Shown here in pieces: positions 9,765 to 19,096 of a DNA stretch of 64,000 nucleotides. The notes under the pieces were generated by a model. That model was not told the DNA's origin. It did not search any database and worked only from the letters and a program-made list of their open reading frames with translations. A program made the translations under genes and the position numbers. The first letter of the stretch is position 1, and every line of letters begins with the position of its first letter. The DNA lies in NCBI GenBank assembly GCA_965200035.1, contig OZ241334.1:2294001-2358000 (forward strand), read 5' to 3'. This DNA comes from UBA1952 sp965200035 (GTDB taxonomy: Bacteria > Bacteroidota > Bacteroidia > Chitinophagales > Chitinophagaceae).

Positions 9765-11000
9765 ATGGCCGTGATGAAAATAGTGTTGAAGAAAGATAAG
9801 AAGCAGGACGGCACTTACCCCCTTGTCATACGTATTACCAAAGATAGAAAATCGACGTTTATCTATCTAGAGCATTCTATCAAAGAAACCGATTGGGATA
9901 AGGCAGCACAGCGTGTAAAAAAATCCCATCCAAACAGCACCAGGCTCAATAACTATTTACTGAAAAAATTAGCGGAAGCAAACGACCATTCGTTAGAGCT
10001 TGAAACGGATAAAAGGCATGTAAGCGCCAGTGCTGTGAAGCAGAAAGTTAAGCCCAAAGCTGAAGCAACTTTCTTTCCGCAGGCTCAACTTTACTTGGAT
10101 CAACTTAAAGATGCAGGGAAATATAATCGCTATACCCCCGATAAATCACGCATTCAAAATTTCAAAGTATTCCTGAAACACGATACACCTTTTCAGGACA
10201 TCAGCATTCCGCTGTTAGAACGTTTCAAATCTTATGTTGAACACACTTTGAAACAGTCTGAACGGTCAGCCGTCAATCATCTTGTGGTCATACGCTCAGT
10301 ATTCAGCTTTGCCATTGGTGCTGGCGTAGTTGATGAACGATATTATCCCTTCGGCAAAGGCAAACTTGCAATAAAGTTTCCTGATACGAGTAAGGTTGGG
10401 CTAAATGAGGAAGACATCGAAGCCTTAGAAAATGTCGAGTTGGAGGGAAAAGCACACCATGCTAGAAACCTCTGGCTATTTTCGTACTACTTTGCTGGTA
10501 TGCGTGTGAGCGATGTTCTGCGCCTCACATGGGGCGATTTTCAAAACGGCCGTCTCCATTACACCATGGGAAAGAATAAGAAGGGCGGATCACTAAAAGT
10601 TCCAGAAAAAGCTTCTGCAATTTTGGAGCAGTATCAACAGTTCAAAGAGAATTCTGGTGATCTGGTTTTTCCGGAGTTGAACGGCGTTGACCTTCAAGAC
10701 CGTTTCATAATGGAAAGAACTATTGCCTTTAAGGTAAGTGTGATTGATAAAGTCTTAAAGAACGATGTGGCCCCGGCTGCGCAAATCAGTAAAAAGCTAA
10801 CGATGCATATCTCTCGGCATACATTTGCTCAGCTTGCAGGCGAAGAAATTGATATCAGAATGTTACAGAAGCTCTATCGCCATACTAACATTTTGACGAC
10901 AATAGGTTATCAATCAAATTTCGCTCACAAAGAGGCGGATGATGCGCTTGATGCGGTATTGAAAAAAGGTCAGAGTTCAGCCAACAAACCCGCGCAATAA
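9765..11000 (+). CDS. site-specific tyrosine recombinase (Bacteroidota-type integrase)
   Basis: About 411 residues with an N-terminal arm-DNA-binding domain (about 1-85), a SAM-like core-binding domain (about 100-195) and a catalytic domain. The catalytic set is visible: Arg in FAGMRVSDVLRLTW, Lys in the GKNKKGG hairpin, His-x-x-Arg in HISRH, His in LYRHTN and the nucleophile Tyr in TIGYQ. The ATG at 9765 is preferred over the TTG two codons earlier. The gene starts 142 bases from attL and reads into the island, the normal arrangement for the enzyme that integrates and excises the element. The paired arm-like motifs upstream support this role. Confidence 0.93.
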   Translation: MAVMKIVLKKDKKQDGTYPLVIRITKDRKSTFIYLEHSIKETDWDKAAQRVKKSHPNSTRLNNYLLKKLAEANDHSLELETDKRHVSASAVKQKVKPKAEATFFPQAQLYLDQLKDAGKYNRYTPDKSRIQNFKVFLKHDTPFQDISIPLLERFKSYVEHTLKQSERSAVNHLVVIRSVFSFAIGAGVVDERYYPFGKGKLAIKFPDTSKVGLNEEDIEALENVELEGKAHHARNLWLFSYYFAGMRVSDVLRLTWGDFQNGRLHYTMGKNKKGGSLKVPEKASAILEQYQQFKENSGDLVFPELNGVDLQDRFIMERTIAFKVSVIDKVLKNDVAPAAQISKKLTMHISRHTFAQLAGEEIDIRMLQKLYRHTNILTTIGYQSNFAHKEADDALDAVLKKGQSSANKPAQ

Positions 11001-11038
11001 GGCGAATTGCTTAAATTTATAGCAATGAATTTGGACCC

Positions 11039-11451
11039 ATGCTACTAGAAAAGATATTCAACCTTGTAAGGAAGGAAGAAGCAATTTTATGGATTGGATC
11101 AGGATTTTCAATCTATGCTGGCTATCCAAATGGCAAGCAGCTTGCAGAAAAAATTTACAGTTCACTTACTAAAGTCTTGGCCAGCACTCCTATAACCTAT
11201 TTCGATTAGCGTATGAAATGATATAGCGTAAGCGGACGCGAATTCCCTGCTTTATTTCACTCAGAAATAAAAATTAGTCTACTTGATTATAGCAGACGGA
11301 GGATCATATGGAGTATTCTTGATGTAAATACACCATCAGACTTTCTACAAATTCACCAAGCTTTAAAAAGCCTCTTTTTATTGTTCTTCAACAATATTAA
11401 TAAAGTGGCTGAGATTACAACCACTTTATTAAATAAACATTCGCTATTCTA
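11039..11451 (+). pseudogene. decayed SIR2-family gene (N-terminal remnant)
   Basis: An ATG at 11039 opens a short frame reading LWIGSGFSIYAGYPNGKQLA, the nucleotide-binding motif of defence-type SIR2 domains, and stops at 11207-11209. The homologous-looking sequence continues in other frames: LFRLAYEMI near 11198, then YSVSGREFPALFHSEI and DFLQIHQALKSL. At least two frameshifts are needed to join them. The TTNYD-type region and everything after it are lost or unrecognisable. Family knowledge: intact SIR2 proteins of this kind deplete NAD+ during phage infection. The remnant is inferred to be a dead defence gene; the exact 3' limit is uncertain. Confidence 0.6.
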
Positions 11452-11472
11452 GTTAGATCTTTTTACAGTGTA

Positions 11473-11934
11473 CTAATTTGTAAAAATCCCTTCATGATGT
11501 CTGTTGTCTTGGTCAAGAATCACCCCTTGGCTTTCTGACGAGTAGGCATTGCCGTCACTAAACTCCAACCTGATAGAATAATCAAAAATCCAGCGATCAT
11601 TACCGTTGGGTTGAACATCTATTGAAATAAACGGTGCAGTGAGGTCACTAACTTTTATTGTCGAAGAATTCAAGGTTAAATCGAAGCTGTGATTAGATGG
11701 ATCAACAAATTCCATGTCACCACCAAGCTCATTTCCAAACGCAACGTCTTTGCTAAGAAATAAATTGACCTTGCTCTTGATTTTTACATACAGTTTTGTG
11801 TCGTGGTCTTTGTTGTCATTGTGTGTCCGAAATGTAATTGTTACTTTTGTAAGCTTTGCATTTTCATTTTGCGCATTGACTTGCGCATTGCAAAAGAAAA
11901 GAGCTACCATGGCAAGCATTAATCTGATTTTCAT
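11473..11934 (-). CDS. secreted hypothetical protein (~153 aa)
   Basis: The signal peptide MKIRLMLAMVALFFCNAQ is followed by VNAQ|NENAK and a mature domain of about 130 residues with alternating hydrophobic and polar residues, suggesting a small beta-sandwich. An in-frame ATG at 11943 adds three residues; the 11934 start gives the more typical signal peptide. No family is recognised. It is monocistronic, AT-rich like the surrounding left part of the island, and convergent with the SIR2 remnant. Confidence 0.65.
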   Translation of the reverse strand: MKIRLMLAMVALFFCNAQVNAQNENAKLTKVTITFRTHNDNKDHDTKLYVKIKSKVNLFLSKDVAFGNELGGDMEFVDPSNHSFDLTLNSSTIKVSDLTAPFISIDVQPNGNDRWIFDYSIRLEFSDGNAYSSESQGVILDQDNRHHEGIFTN

Positions 11935-12140
11935 AATGAACATTTTGTTTCGCCTACTCTATCAAAGCGCAGTTTTCGGCACACCTGATTGACCAAAAGT
12001 TTCATTGTCAACAGTGCAAAATTCAGACGTAACTTGCTTGTATAATAGGGTACTTTACATGTTCAAGTAGGGTATTTTTTCCGTTAAGAATACAAACAGT
12101 CCAAGAATTAAATTGATCTCGACTGCCCAAGCACAGATTT

Positions 12141-12374
12141 TTATAAACCTACTATTCTATTGGAAAGCCATCTGTCCCAGTTCATCCATGCAATGGTACG
12201 TTCAATCTTGCATCGCATTGGTAGAGGGTTAAAAGATTTTTCGATCATCCCCATTGCTATTTTCCATGGTCCATCTAAAGCAGCGTTTTGGGTATTCAGT
12301 CCACCGAGGTTGGTATTGTTACCAATGGCCTTTTCAATCCTGCGGTAGCCTATAGAATGGACTTTATTAGACAA
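12141..12374 (-). pseudogene. IS5-like DDE transposase C-terminal remnant
   Basis: The frame contains CKIERTIAWMNWDRWLSNRI, matching the C-terminal signature of IS5-family transposases (vERTfaWl..xRRLskD), preceded by a short PLPMR motif. The catalytic D and D residues and the rest of the enzyme are missing, and no terminal inverted repeats were found around it. It is therefore a scar of an old insertion. The 200 bases between it and the secreted protein gene (11944-12140) hold nothing recognisable. Confidence 0.55.
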
Positions 12375-12468
12375 AAAGAACAGGCCGAATACCTTAAATT
12401 GAGATGGCGAGGCAACAAATTATTGATGTACAACGTAGCCAAAATATTCTATTTTTAATTCGAAAATT

Positions 12469-12963
12469 ATGAATATGGCGAATGAATTAAAAACCATTTA
12501 TGCTTCGATGAAAGTTGTGCCCATAGTAAAATATGCTTTCGCAATTTTAGGTATAGGTGCAGCCGCTGCTGCTGTGAAGTTTTATAATATTGAAGATAGT
12601 GGCAAACTGCCTATCATAACCCTATTGGCTATGATAGGACTTATGGTTTTACTATTCATTTTTTCTTCTTTTGCTAAATCAAAAGACATGCCGCTGAAAT
12701 TAGCAGGCTATATATTACTATATATTACCCTTGCTAGTATAATACTATTCTTGTCTTCTTTATTTTTTAATATACCTAGGCCGCTTCCGGAATATGAAAT
12801 ATTTAGAAGCAATAAAAGTGCCACTGTATTACCCATCATTCCTGAGAGTTTGAAACCACAAAGTGATTCAGTAAGTGCAAGGCCTTCTCAAATAACCGTT
12901 ACGCAAAAGAGTACGTCTGGTAATAACCAAGTCGGCGGCATAAATACGAACAATGCAAAATAA
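12469..12963 (+). CDS. small integral membrane protein with C-terminal STSGxNQVG motif
   Basis: The protein has 164 residues with three predicted membrane helices (about 17-36, 48-66 and 78-103) and a polar tail. The tail ends in QKSTSGNNQVGGINTN. A close copy of this motif (QQSTSGSNQVGLFN) lies just after the signal peptide of the next protein, and the two genes overlap by 11 bases, so they are very likely coupled in expression and function. I recognise no family. The helices would anchor the tail at the inner membrane. It is AT-rich and could be cargo of the defence-rich left part of the island. Confidence 0.7.
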   Translation: MNMANELKTIYASMKVVPIVKYAFAILGIGAAAAAVKFYNIEDSGKLPIITLLAMIGLMVLLFIFSSFAKSKDMPLKLAGYILLYITLASIILFLSSLFFNIPRPLPEYEIFRSNKSATVLPIIPESLKPQSDSVSARPSQITVTQKSTSGNNQVGGINTNNAK

Positions 12964-14692
12964 TCATATGAGGATTTTTCTATTTATCGTATTGCTGCTC
13001 CCTATAAGGTCGTTTTCACAGATTAGCCAACAAAGTACAAGTGGATCTAATCAAGTTGGATTATTCAATAAAATCGAAGATAACAGGACAACTAACAGCA
13101 TAAGAAATATTTACCAATTTGATGACCGGAAGCTCCTCACAAAACTGGGAGAAATATCAAAAAAATTAAATTCCATGTCCGATTTTGATAGAGAAGATTT
13201 TGAAAAATCTATTAAAATAGCAGTCCAGCTTTTGTATTCAAACGATGAAAAGAATTTGGTTTTATTACTTGAAGGACTTAGAAATAAATTAAGGAAGGTA
13301 CCTGGGACTGAACATGAACTTTCAGAGATAATGTATATCCTAGCAAATAATGATGTTGCAAACTTTCGACCATCTAAAGCACTAATAGAAGTTGATGAAG
13401 CAATTAACTATGAAGGTTCGAATATTGAATGTGCAATTCTCAAAGCTGATATACTTTCAAATAGTTTTGGTAAATCAAACGAAGCTTTAGGTATATTGAA
13501 AAAATATGGAGAGTTTGCTTCGACGGATACCGAAAGAATCAATCTTATATATACCCTTGGATTTATAAATTGTAACAAGGGAAATTTTGCTACTGCACTT
13601 CAATATGCGAAAGATCTTAAACAGCTGGCCGAAAACCTTTCTAATCACGAGTTATTGTTCGATTCTTATATCAACATTGCAGTATGTTGTGATAAGATGG
13701 GAGATGATGTGATTGCAATAGAGAATTATAGAAACGCTATATGGGCTGCCACTAGATACAAAGTGGATCAAAAAAATCTAGTTAGTAGCTATCAAAAATT
13801 AGGTAGTTTTTTTCTAGAGAGAGGATCTTTTGATAGTGCCAGAGTAAACTTGTTCAAGGCCTTGAGATATATAGGAGACAGAAATGATTGCGATTTTCTG
13901 TATAGGTATCTGGCCCAGTACTATTGCTGGATAAAGAAAGATGATAGTGCACAATGGTATTATGGACACGCACTTTTTCCAGCCTTCAACAAAAAGGGGA
14001 AGGTTCAAAGTTTTGCACTTGCTTCAATCCATTATGAAATTGCCACCGATTATCTAAGAATAAGTGATATTCCTACGTCATTAAAATGGGCAAATCTTGC
14101 CTCTTCGGACTTAAATGAATATTCAGAATTGAGAACTGTTCCCTATGTATCTTTTGTCGAAAATCTGCTGACTACGTTAAGCGTAGGAAAGCGTAAATAT
14201 GAAGATGCACTAGTACACTGTGGACGTAGTTTGAACGTCCTTGAAAACTTGGGGTGGGAAGACGATTTAATAAAATCAACCTATTCCATGAATGGAATAT
14301 TGTCCATATTGCTTGGACGCCAGTTAGAAGGAGTGTCTTTTTTTTTGAAGACAGATTTTCGTTTAATGAATCCAAGGCAGAAAGCAATTCAATTGAACCA
14401 AGCGGGTTATAACCTCCTTTCTATGGGTTATTGCGATGAGTCAATAAGCTTGTTTAGAACGGCTCTAACGTTTGTGTCTGAAATTCAAAACAGCAGATCA
14501 GACGATTTTGTGTACTATCTCTATCAGAATCTTGCTGAGGCAAATCGTAGTAAAGGTGACGTTGGAACTTCACAATACTATTTCAAGATGTGTCATGATG
14601 GATACAAATTTTTAATGGATAAGGAGGTGCAAAAGTTAAAACTCGAAGAAGAACAAATTAAAAAGCGCAACCTTAGATGTGTTTTAAAGTAA
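12953..14692 (+). CDS. exported TPR-repeat protein
   Basis: This 579-residue protein has a signal peptide (MRIFLFIVLLLPIRSFSQ after a short leader; an in-frame ATG at 12968 is an alternative start), the motif STSGSNQVG shared with its upstream partner, and a long array of tetratricopeptide-like helices from about residue 130 to 540 (for example NYEGSNIECAILKADIL and ALQYAKDLKQLAENL). It ends in a basic, Glu/Lys-rich helix (KLKLEEEQIKKRN). In Bacteroidota such arrays often precede a membrane helix and a histidine kinase or HTH domain; those parts are absent, so the gene may be a stand-alone scaffold or C-terminally truncated. Binding partner unknown. Confidence 0.8.
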   Translation: MQNNHMRIFLFIVLLLPIRSFSQISQQSTSGSNQVGLFNKIEDNRTTNSIRNIYQFDDRKLLTKLGEISKKLNSMSDFDREDFEKSIKIAVQLLYSNDEKNLVLLLEGLRNKLRKVPGTEHELSEIMYILANNDVANFRPSKALIEVDEAINYEGSNIECAILKADILSNSFGKSNEALGILKKYGEFASTDTERINLIYTLGFINCNKGNFATALQYAKDLKQLAENLSNHELLFDSYINIAVCCDKMGDDVIAIENYRNAIWAATRYKVDQKNLVSSYQKLGSFFLERGSFDSARVNLFKALRYIGDRNDCDFLYRYLAQYYCWIKKDDSAQWYYGHALFPAFNKKGKVQSFALASIHYEIATDYLRISDIPTSLKWANLASSDLNEYSELRTVPYVSFVENLLTTLSVGKRKYEDALVHCGRSLNVLENLGWEDDLIKSTYSMNGILSILLGRQLEGVSFFLKTDFRLMNPRQKAIQLNQAGYNLLSMGYCDESISLFRTALTFVSEIQNSRSDDFVYYLYQNLAEANRSKGDVGTSQYYFKMCHDGYKFLMDKEVQKLKLEEEQIKKRNLRCVLK

Positions 14693-15331
14693 GGATGGTA
14701 CTTTCCAATTTTTAAGATATCTCAAAGATCAACAACGTCGTTCGGTGAAGCGCTCTTCACACATAATGAACAGTTCAACTATCAGGTTTATCCTACTATC
14801 TTTTTAATCTTCACATGCATGAGAATTGCAAAAATAAAGATTGGGAACTGCGCTCCTGGTATCATACGCTAATAAATTTGGTTGTGGGAAATACCCTCCG
14901 GTAGTTATTGAAATGCTTATTTTCCGTGGCAAAGAATTCCGTATTATCCGCGAAAATGTCGCTTTTATTTGCCGTCAATATCGGCGACAACAATTTGTAT
15001 ACATATTACACTGGAACTTGTTTAAATGACTCTAAAATACTGGTTGTGTTTTTTCTATTAAATCATTAATACGCTAATTGCTACGCAAAGAAATCAATCA
15101 ATTTTGTCCTTTCATTTATCCCTTTGGTCAGAAGACTTTCAATCCTCCTAAAAAGTCCAATCATTAAAGGCTTTTTGACAATTTAAAACTTTTAGAATGG
15201 CTAGAAAAATTCAGGTTTTCTATAATGGCATATTGGCGTTTGTGACCATTCAACAAGAAATTAAGGTCTATTAATTAGTATTCTACCTTCTCAAATTATA
15301 CTATAGTAGCTTTACGTGAAATACTCCCGAA
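14693..15331. other. 640-base intergenic region upstream of the dnd operon
   Basis: No convincing gene was found. A 62-codon open frame at 14841-15029 has no start signal, domain or composition to support it. TAGCTTTA at 15306-15313, one base from the Bacteroidota -7 consensus, lies shortly before the GTG of the first dnd gene and may be its promoter, but no clear -33 element is seen. Confidence 0.4.
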
Positions 15332-16639
15332 GTGAAAGAGCAGATTCAGCATATAATATCAGAAATCCAAGAACAATACTTTGAGGATGATAATAATAGG
15401 CCATGGATAGTTGGATTCAGTGGGGGAAAGGACTCCACGATGTTGCTACAATTAGTGTGGTATGCCCTTAAAGAATACCCGGCAGAGTTAAGAAAAAGAA
15501 AGATACACGTTGTCTGCAATAACACGTTGGTTGAAAATCCTAAAATCCTTGAGTACACCGAGGAGATTCTTGATAAAATTCAACGGTCAGCAGTAGAAAA
15601 GTCGATGCCCATAACTGTCAATCGCACAATCCCAAAACTGGAAGATACATTTTGGGTCAACCTAATAGGCAAAGGATACCCTGCCCCAAACAATATTTTC
15701 CGGTGGTGTACAGAGCGAATGAAAATCAACCCAACGACTAAGTTTATTTTGGAAAAAATAAATGAAGACGGGGAAGTGATAATTTTATTGGGCACACGGA
15801 GCGATGAAAGTTCAAAAAGAGCTGGCTCGATGAAAAAGCATAACATAGAAGGTCAACGTTTGAGAAAGCACGTATTGCCTAATGCCTATGTTTTCGCGCC
15901 AATAAAGGACATTCTTACAACAGAGGTTTGGGAATACCTTATGGCAGTCCCTTCACCGTGGGGGGCATCCAATAGAGATTTAGTAACTCTTTACAGGAAT
16001 GCAAGCGGGGGGGATTGCCCATTAGTTATCGATACGACAACTCCTTCTTGTGGAAATAGTCGGTTTGGCTGTTGGGTTTGTACGGTCGTCAATAAGGACA
16101 AGTCAATGGAAGCCTTAATTGATAATGGTGAAAGTTGGATGGAACCATTGTCTGTACTACGTGATCTGCTTGCTGAATCGAGAGATGATGAAACAGCAAG
16201 GGAGAAAAAAAGAAGAGATGGTACTCTGAAAGAGGGCACAATGGGACCATACACTGGCACATTTAGAGCACAATTTCTTGAGCAATTATTGAGAGCACAA
16301 AAGGAAATACAATTGAGTCAACAAGAGGCCACATTAATTAACTATCAAGAATTGGTTGCAATTCAGGTAATCTGGTATCGCGACAATCTATTTAAAAATA
16401 ATGTCGCCGATATATACCATAGAGTCTACGGCAAAGACATCGTTTTAAACACTGGAAATGAAGGTTTGATTAAAGAAAAGGGGTTACTTAAAGAAGCCTG
16501 CAAAGAACATCCTGCAGATTTTGATAGGATAAACAAGCTCTTAGAGATTCAAAAGACAAAAACCATTTTGATGAATAATCGTGGATTGCACACGGTCATT
16601 GAAAACCATCTCGAACAGTTTATCAAAGAAACGGAATAG
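15332..16639 (+). CDS. dndC: DNA phosphorothioation sulfurtransferase DndC
   Basis: This 435-residue PAPS-reductase-like ATP pyrophosphatase activates DNA for sulfur insertion in the phosphorothioate backbone modification pathway. The PP-loop SGGKDST is at residues 30-36, Cys126 lies in FRWCTERMK, and a Cys cluster CGNSRFGCWVC (residues 240-250) matches the iron-sulfur ligands of DndC. It starts at a GTG, which fits the dndC N-terminus; no upstream ATG gives a better start. It is first in a tight operon (3 bases before the next gene). There is no dndA (cysteine desulfurase) or dndB nearby; a housekeeping IscS may supply sulfur and the usual DndB-type autoregulation appears to be missing. Confidence 0.92.
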   Translation: MKEQIQHIISEIQEQYFEDDNNRPWIVGFSGGKDSTMLLQLVWYALKEYPAELRKRKIHVVCNNTLVENPKILEYTEEILDKIQRSAVEKSMPITVNRTIPKLEDTFWVNLIGKGYPAPNNIFRWCTERMKINPTTKFILEKINEDGEVIILLGTRSDESSKRAGSMKKHNIEGQRLRKHVLPNAYVFAPIKDILTTEVWEYLMAVPSPWGASNRDLVTLYRNASGGDCPLVIDTTTPSCGNSRFGCWVCTVVNKDKSMEALIDNGESWMEPLSVLRDLLAESRDDETAREKKRRDGTLKEGTMGPYTGTFRAQFLEQLLRAQKEIQLSQQEATLINYQELVAIQVIWYRDNLFKNNVADIYHRVYGKDIVLNTGNEGLIKEKGLLKEACKEHPADFDRINKLLEIQKTKTILMNNRGLHTVIENHLEQFIKETE

Positions 16640-16642
16640 AGT

Positions 16643-18712
16643 ATGTTCATAAATAAAATAACGCTTGAAGACTTCCGCATCTATCACGGATGCCAAGAAG
16701 TGAGTTTTTCTAAAGACAGTAGCAAAAATGTTTCTTTAATATCAGGCAACAACGGGTTTGGTAAAACAACTCTGCTAAACTCTCTTGTTTGGTGCCTGTA
16801 TGGCAAGGTGATGGTTGACGTCGATGATAAATTCAGACAAGAGATTTATGAGTCGGGTGGCTACAGAAAATTTGCGACCAGTAATCTCAATAAACTATCT
16901 GCTGAAAATGGGAAAAACAATTATAGGGTTATTATCGATTTGACAGATGTTTCGATCCCGTCCCTGCCATGCAACGAATTGAGAATCGAACGGGAATTTT
17001 ATTTAGACAAAGGCGAAGACAGGGTTCGCATTTTCATCGATGGATTAGAGAATGAACTCACGCGCGAAGTGGGGCCGGAGATTTTCATCAACGATTTCAT
17101 TCTGCCGAAGGAGATTGCCAAATTTTTCTTTTTTGATGCAGAAAAAATCGTTTCATTGGCAGAGGTGAAGACAATAGAAGATAGACGTAATTTGAGTAGG
17201 GCGTATTCGGAGGTTTTGGGACTGAAGAAATACGAGGATTTGAAAACAAATCTGGAAGACTTAAGAATCAGGCTACGTAAAGAGGCACCAAATGATAAAG
17301 AGAAAGGGAAATTTGACGATCTGCAAAAAGAAATAACGCAGTTTAGAAACCTGGTTGTAGAATATGAAAACCAGATAACATTGCTGCAAGAAGAAAAACT
17401 CTCAAAACGGCATATTTCAGAACAATACCAAGAAAAGTTAATTAGAGAAGGCAATTCAATTACTGTCCATGATCTGATTGAGTTAAGAAGGCTGAAGAAC
17501 AAGCTTAAAGAAGAAGGGGAAGGCATCAAGTTCAAAATGAAAGACCTTTTGGATTTGGCTCCATTTGCAATGGTCGGTGGCCTTGTGCAGACTGTAAAAA
17601 AACAGATTGTTGCTGAAGAAAAGAACATTAACAATGCCATCGATCTCAGCACTTTCAAGCTTATTAAGACACAGTTCGTTTCGCGCATTCAGCAGCTAGA
17701 TTTCAATACGTCTACAATAAGGACACTTTCTGACCTACTTGACGAGAGTATTGAAAATTATCTAGGCGCTCAAACGAAAGACACAAAAGTGCTGCTGGAG
17801 TATAGTGATATCGAGAAGAATGAATTTGAAGCGATCTACCAGAACCTACGGCATTCGTACAGCCGTACTTTTAAAGACCTGACATCTGCCTATAAAAATA
17901 ATAGGAATGCGTTTTCAAAAGTGATCAGGAAATTGGCCGATGCAGAAGCCAAAGAGGATGATTTACTGGTTAAAGAAATTCGGCAGCAAAAAATCCTTGT
18001 GGATAAAAAGATCGAAGACATTGACAACCGGATCAACGAGTTGAATAAAGAAATTGGGGGACTTCAAAGAGACATTAATTCGAAGAATGTTGTCGTAGCT
18101 CAACTCGGTAAAAAAATCAAGGTCAACGAACTTGACAAAGCGAAAGACGCGGTGGCCGAGCGAATAATCGGTGAGCTAGACACTTTCATTTTCAAACTGA
18201 AGTCTGAAAAGAAATTGTCGTTGGAGAATAGACTGAAGGTTGAATTGAACAATCTGATGCACAAGAAAGATTTTATCAGCAAAGTTGACGTTGAGCTAAA
18301 AATTGATATCATTGACATTTACCTCTACGACAAACGAGGTAAGGAAATCAACAAAGAAACCTTATCCAAAGGCGAACAGCAGTTGTATGCTACTGCGTTG
18401 TTGAAGTCGCTTGTTGACGAGTCAAATATCAACTTTCCGGTATTTGTAGACTCGCCACTTCAGAAGTTTGATAAAAAGCACTCTTTGAATGTGATCACCG
18501 AGTTCTATCCTAGAATCTCAGAACAGGTCGTAATTTTCCCACTTCTCGAAAAAGAACTAACCGAAGTGGAGTATCAATTACTATTACCTAAAGTAAATAA
18601 GGTCTTTTTGATCGATAACCAATCAGAATACCACTCAGATATAGTCGAGATTAATCCTCAAAATCTATTCTCAAAATCTAGAGATTTATATGAGCACATT
18701 TACCAGCATTAG
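16643..18712 (+). CDS. dndD: DNA phosphorothioation SMC-like ATPase DndD
   Basis: The protein has 689 residues, the normal DndD length. Walker A GNNGFGKT is at residues 35-42; long coiled coils (about 190-290 and 430-540) have no CxxC zinc hook; then come an ABC signature LSKGEQQ near residue 574 and a Walker B-like FPVFVDSPLQKFD. DndD is thought to hydrolyse ATP and alter DNA structure so that DndC/E can introduce sulfur. Its 3' end overlaps the dndE start by 23 bases. A paralogous ATPase with the same architecture is encoded four genes later (21454-23433). Confidence 0.9.
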   Translation: MFINKITLEDFRIYHGCQEVSFSKDSSKNVSLISGNNGFGKTTLLNSLVWCLYGKVMVDVDDKFRQEIYESGGYRKFATSNLNKLSAENGKNNYRVIIDLTDVSIPSLPCNELRIEREFYLDKGEDRVRIFIDGLENELTREVGPEIFINDFILPKEIAKFFFFDAEKIVSLAEVKTIEDRRNLSRAYSEVLGLKKYEDLKTNLEDLRIRLRKEAPNDKEKGKFDDLQKEITQFRNLVVEYENQITLLQEEKLSKRHISEQYQEKLIREGNSITVHDLIELRRLKNKLKEEGEGIKFKMKDLLDLAPFAMVGGLVQTVKKQIVAEEKNINNAIDLSTFKLIKTQFVSRIQQLDFNTSTIRTLSDLLDESIENYLGAQTKDTKVLLEYSDIEKNEFEAIYQNLRHSYSRTFKDLTSAYKNNRNAFSKVIRKLADAEAKEDDLLVKEIRQQKILVDKKIEDIDNRINELNKEIGGLQRDINSKNVVVAQLGKKIKVNELDKAKDAVAERIIGELDTFIFKLKSEKKLSLENRLKVELNNLMHKKDFISKVDVELKIDIIDIYLYDKRGKEINKETLSKGEQQLYATALLKSLVDESNINFPVFVDSPLQKFDKKHSLNVITEFYPRISEQVVIFPLLEKELTEVEYQLLLPKVNKVFLIDNQSEYHSDIVEINPQNLFSKSRDLYEHIYQH

Positions 18713-19091
18713 GACGAGTGAAGCCAATAGATCGATTGTTACAGATCTTACAAGGAAGCTAGCCCTTGGTCCTGAGAATGTCATTGCGAGAATTGCATTT
18801 GCATATTCGCTTTCAAAGAATGTAAAATTCACGCCTTCTGAAGCAAAAGATTCGAAGGGTAAGGAATACAGTAGGAATACCCTTTTTGGCAATAATACTA
18901 ATTATTATGTGGCCTTGATTTGTGCTCATTATCAGGTGTACAAATCTGATAAGGATATTCCTAAATACATCAAAATGCATATTGATCACGGCCTTGATTT
19001 AATCAATGAAGAAATAAAAAAGAGTCCTAGCTTAGATGGTTTCGATTTCATTTCCAGTAAAATGGAACTGGGCCTCAAAGGCTTACAATAG
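18690..19091 (+). CDS. dndE: DNA phosphorothioation protein DndE
   Basis: A 133-residue basic protein. The N-terminal IRTSEANRSIVTDLTRKLAL is typical of DndE, a small helical protein that binds nicked DNA and is needed for phosphorothioation with DndC and DndD. The start overlaps the dndD end by 23 bases, indicating coupled translation; five bases separate its stop from the next gene. Together the three genes form the minimal modification core. Identification rests on length, position after dndD and the N-terminal motif. Confidence 0.88.
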   Translation: MSTFTSIRTSEANRSIVTDLTRKLALGPENVIARIAFAYSLSKNVKFTPSEAKDSKGKEYSRNTLFGNNTNYYVALICAHYQVYKSDKDIPKYIKMHIDHGLDLINEEIKKSPSLDGFDFISSKMELGLKGLQ

Positions 19092-19096
19092 TTGTA

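Noticed and set aside
14841..15029. 62-codon open frame before the dnd operon
   Set aside because: No start signal, family or protein-like composition; probably chance in AT-rich intergenic DNA.
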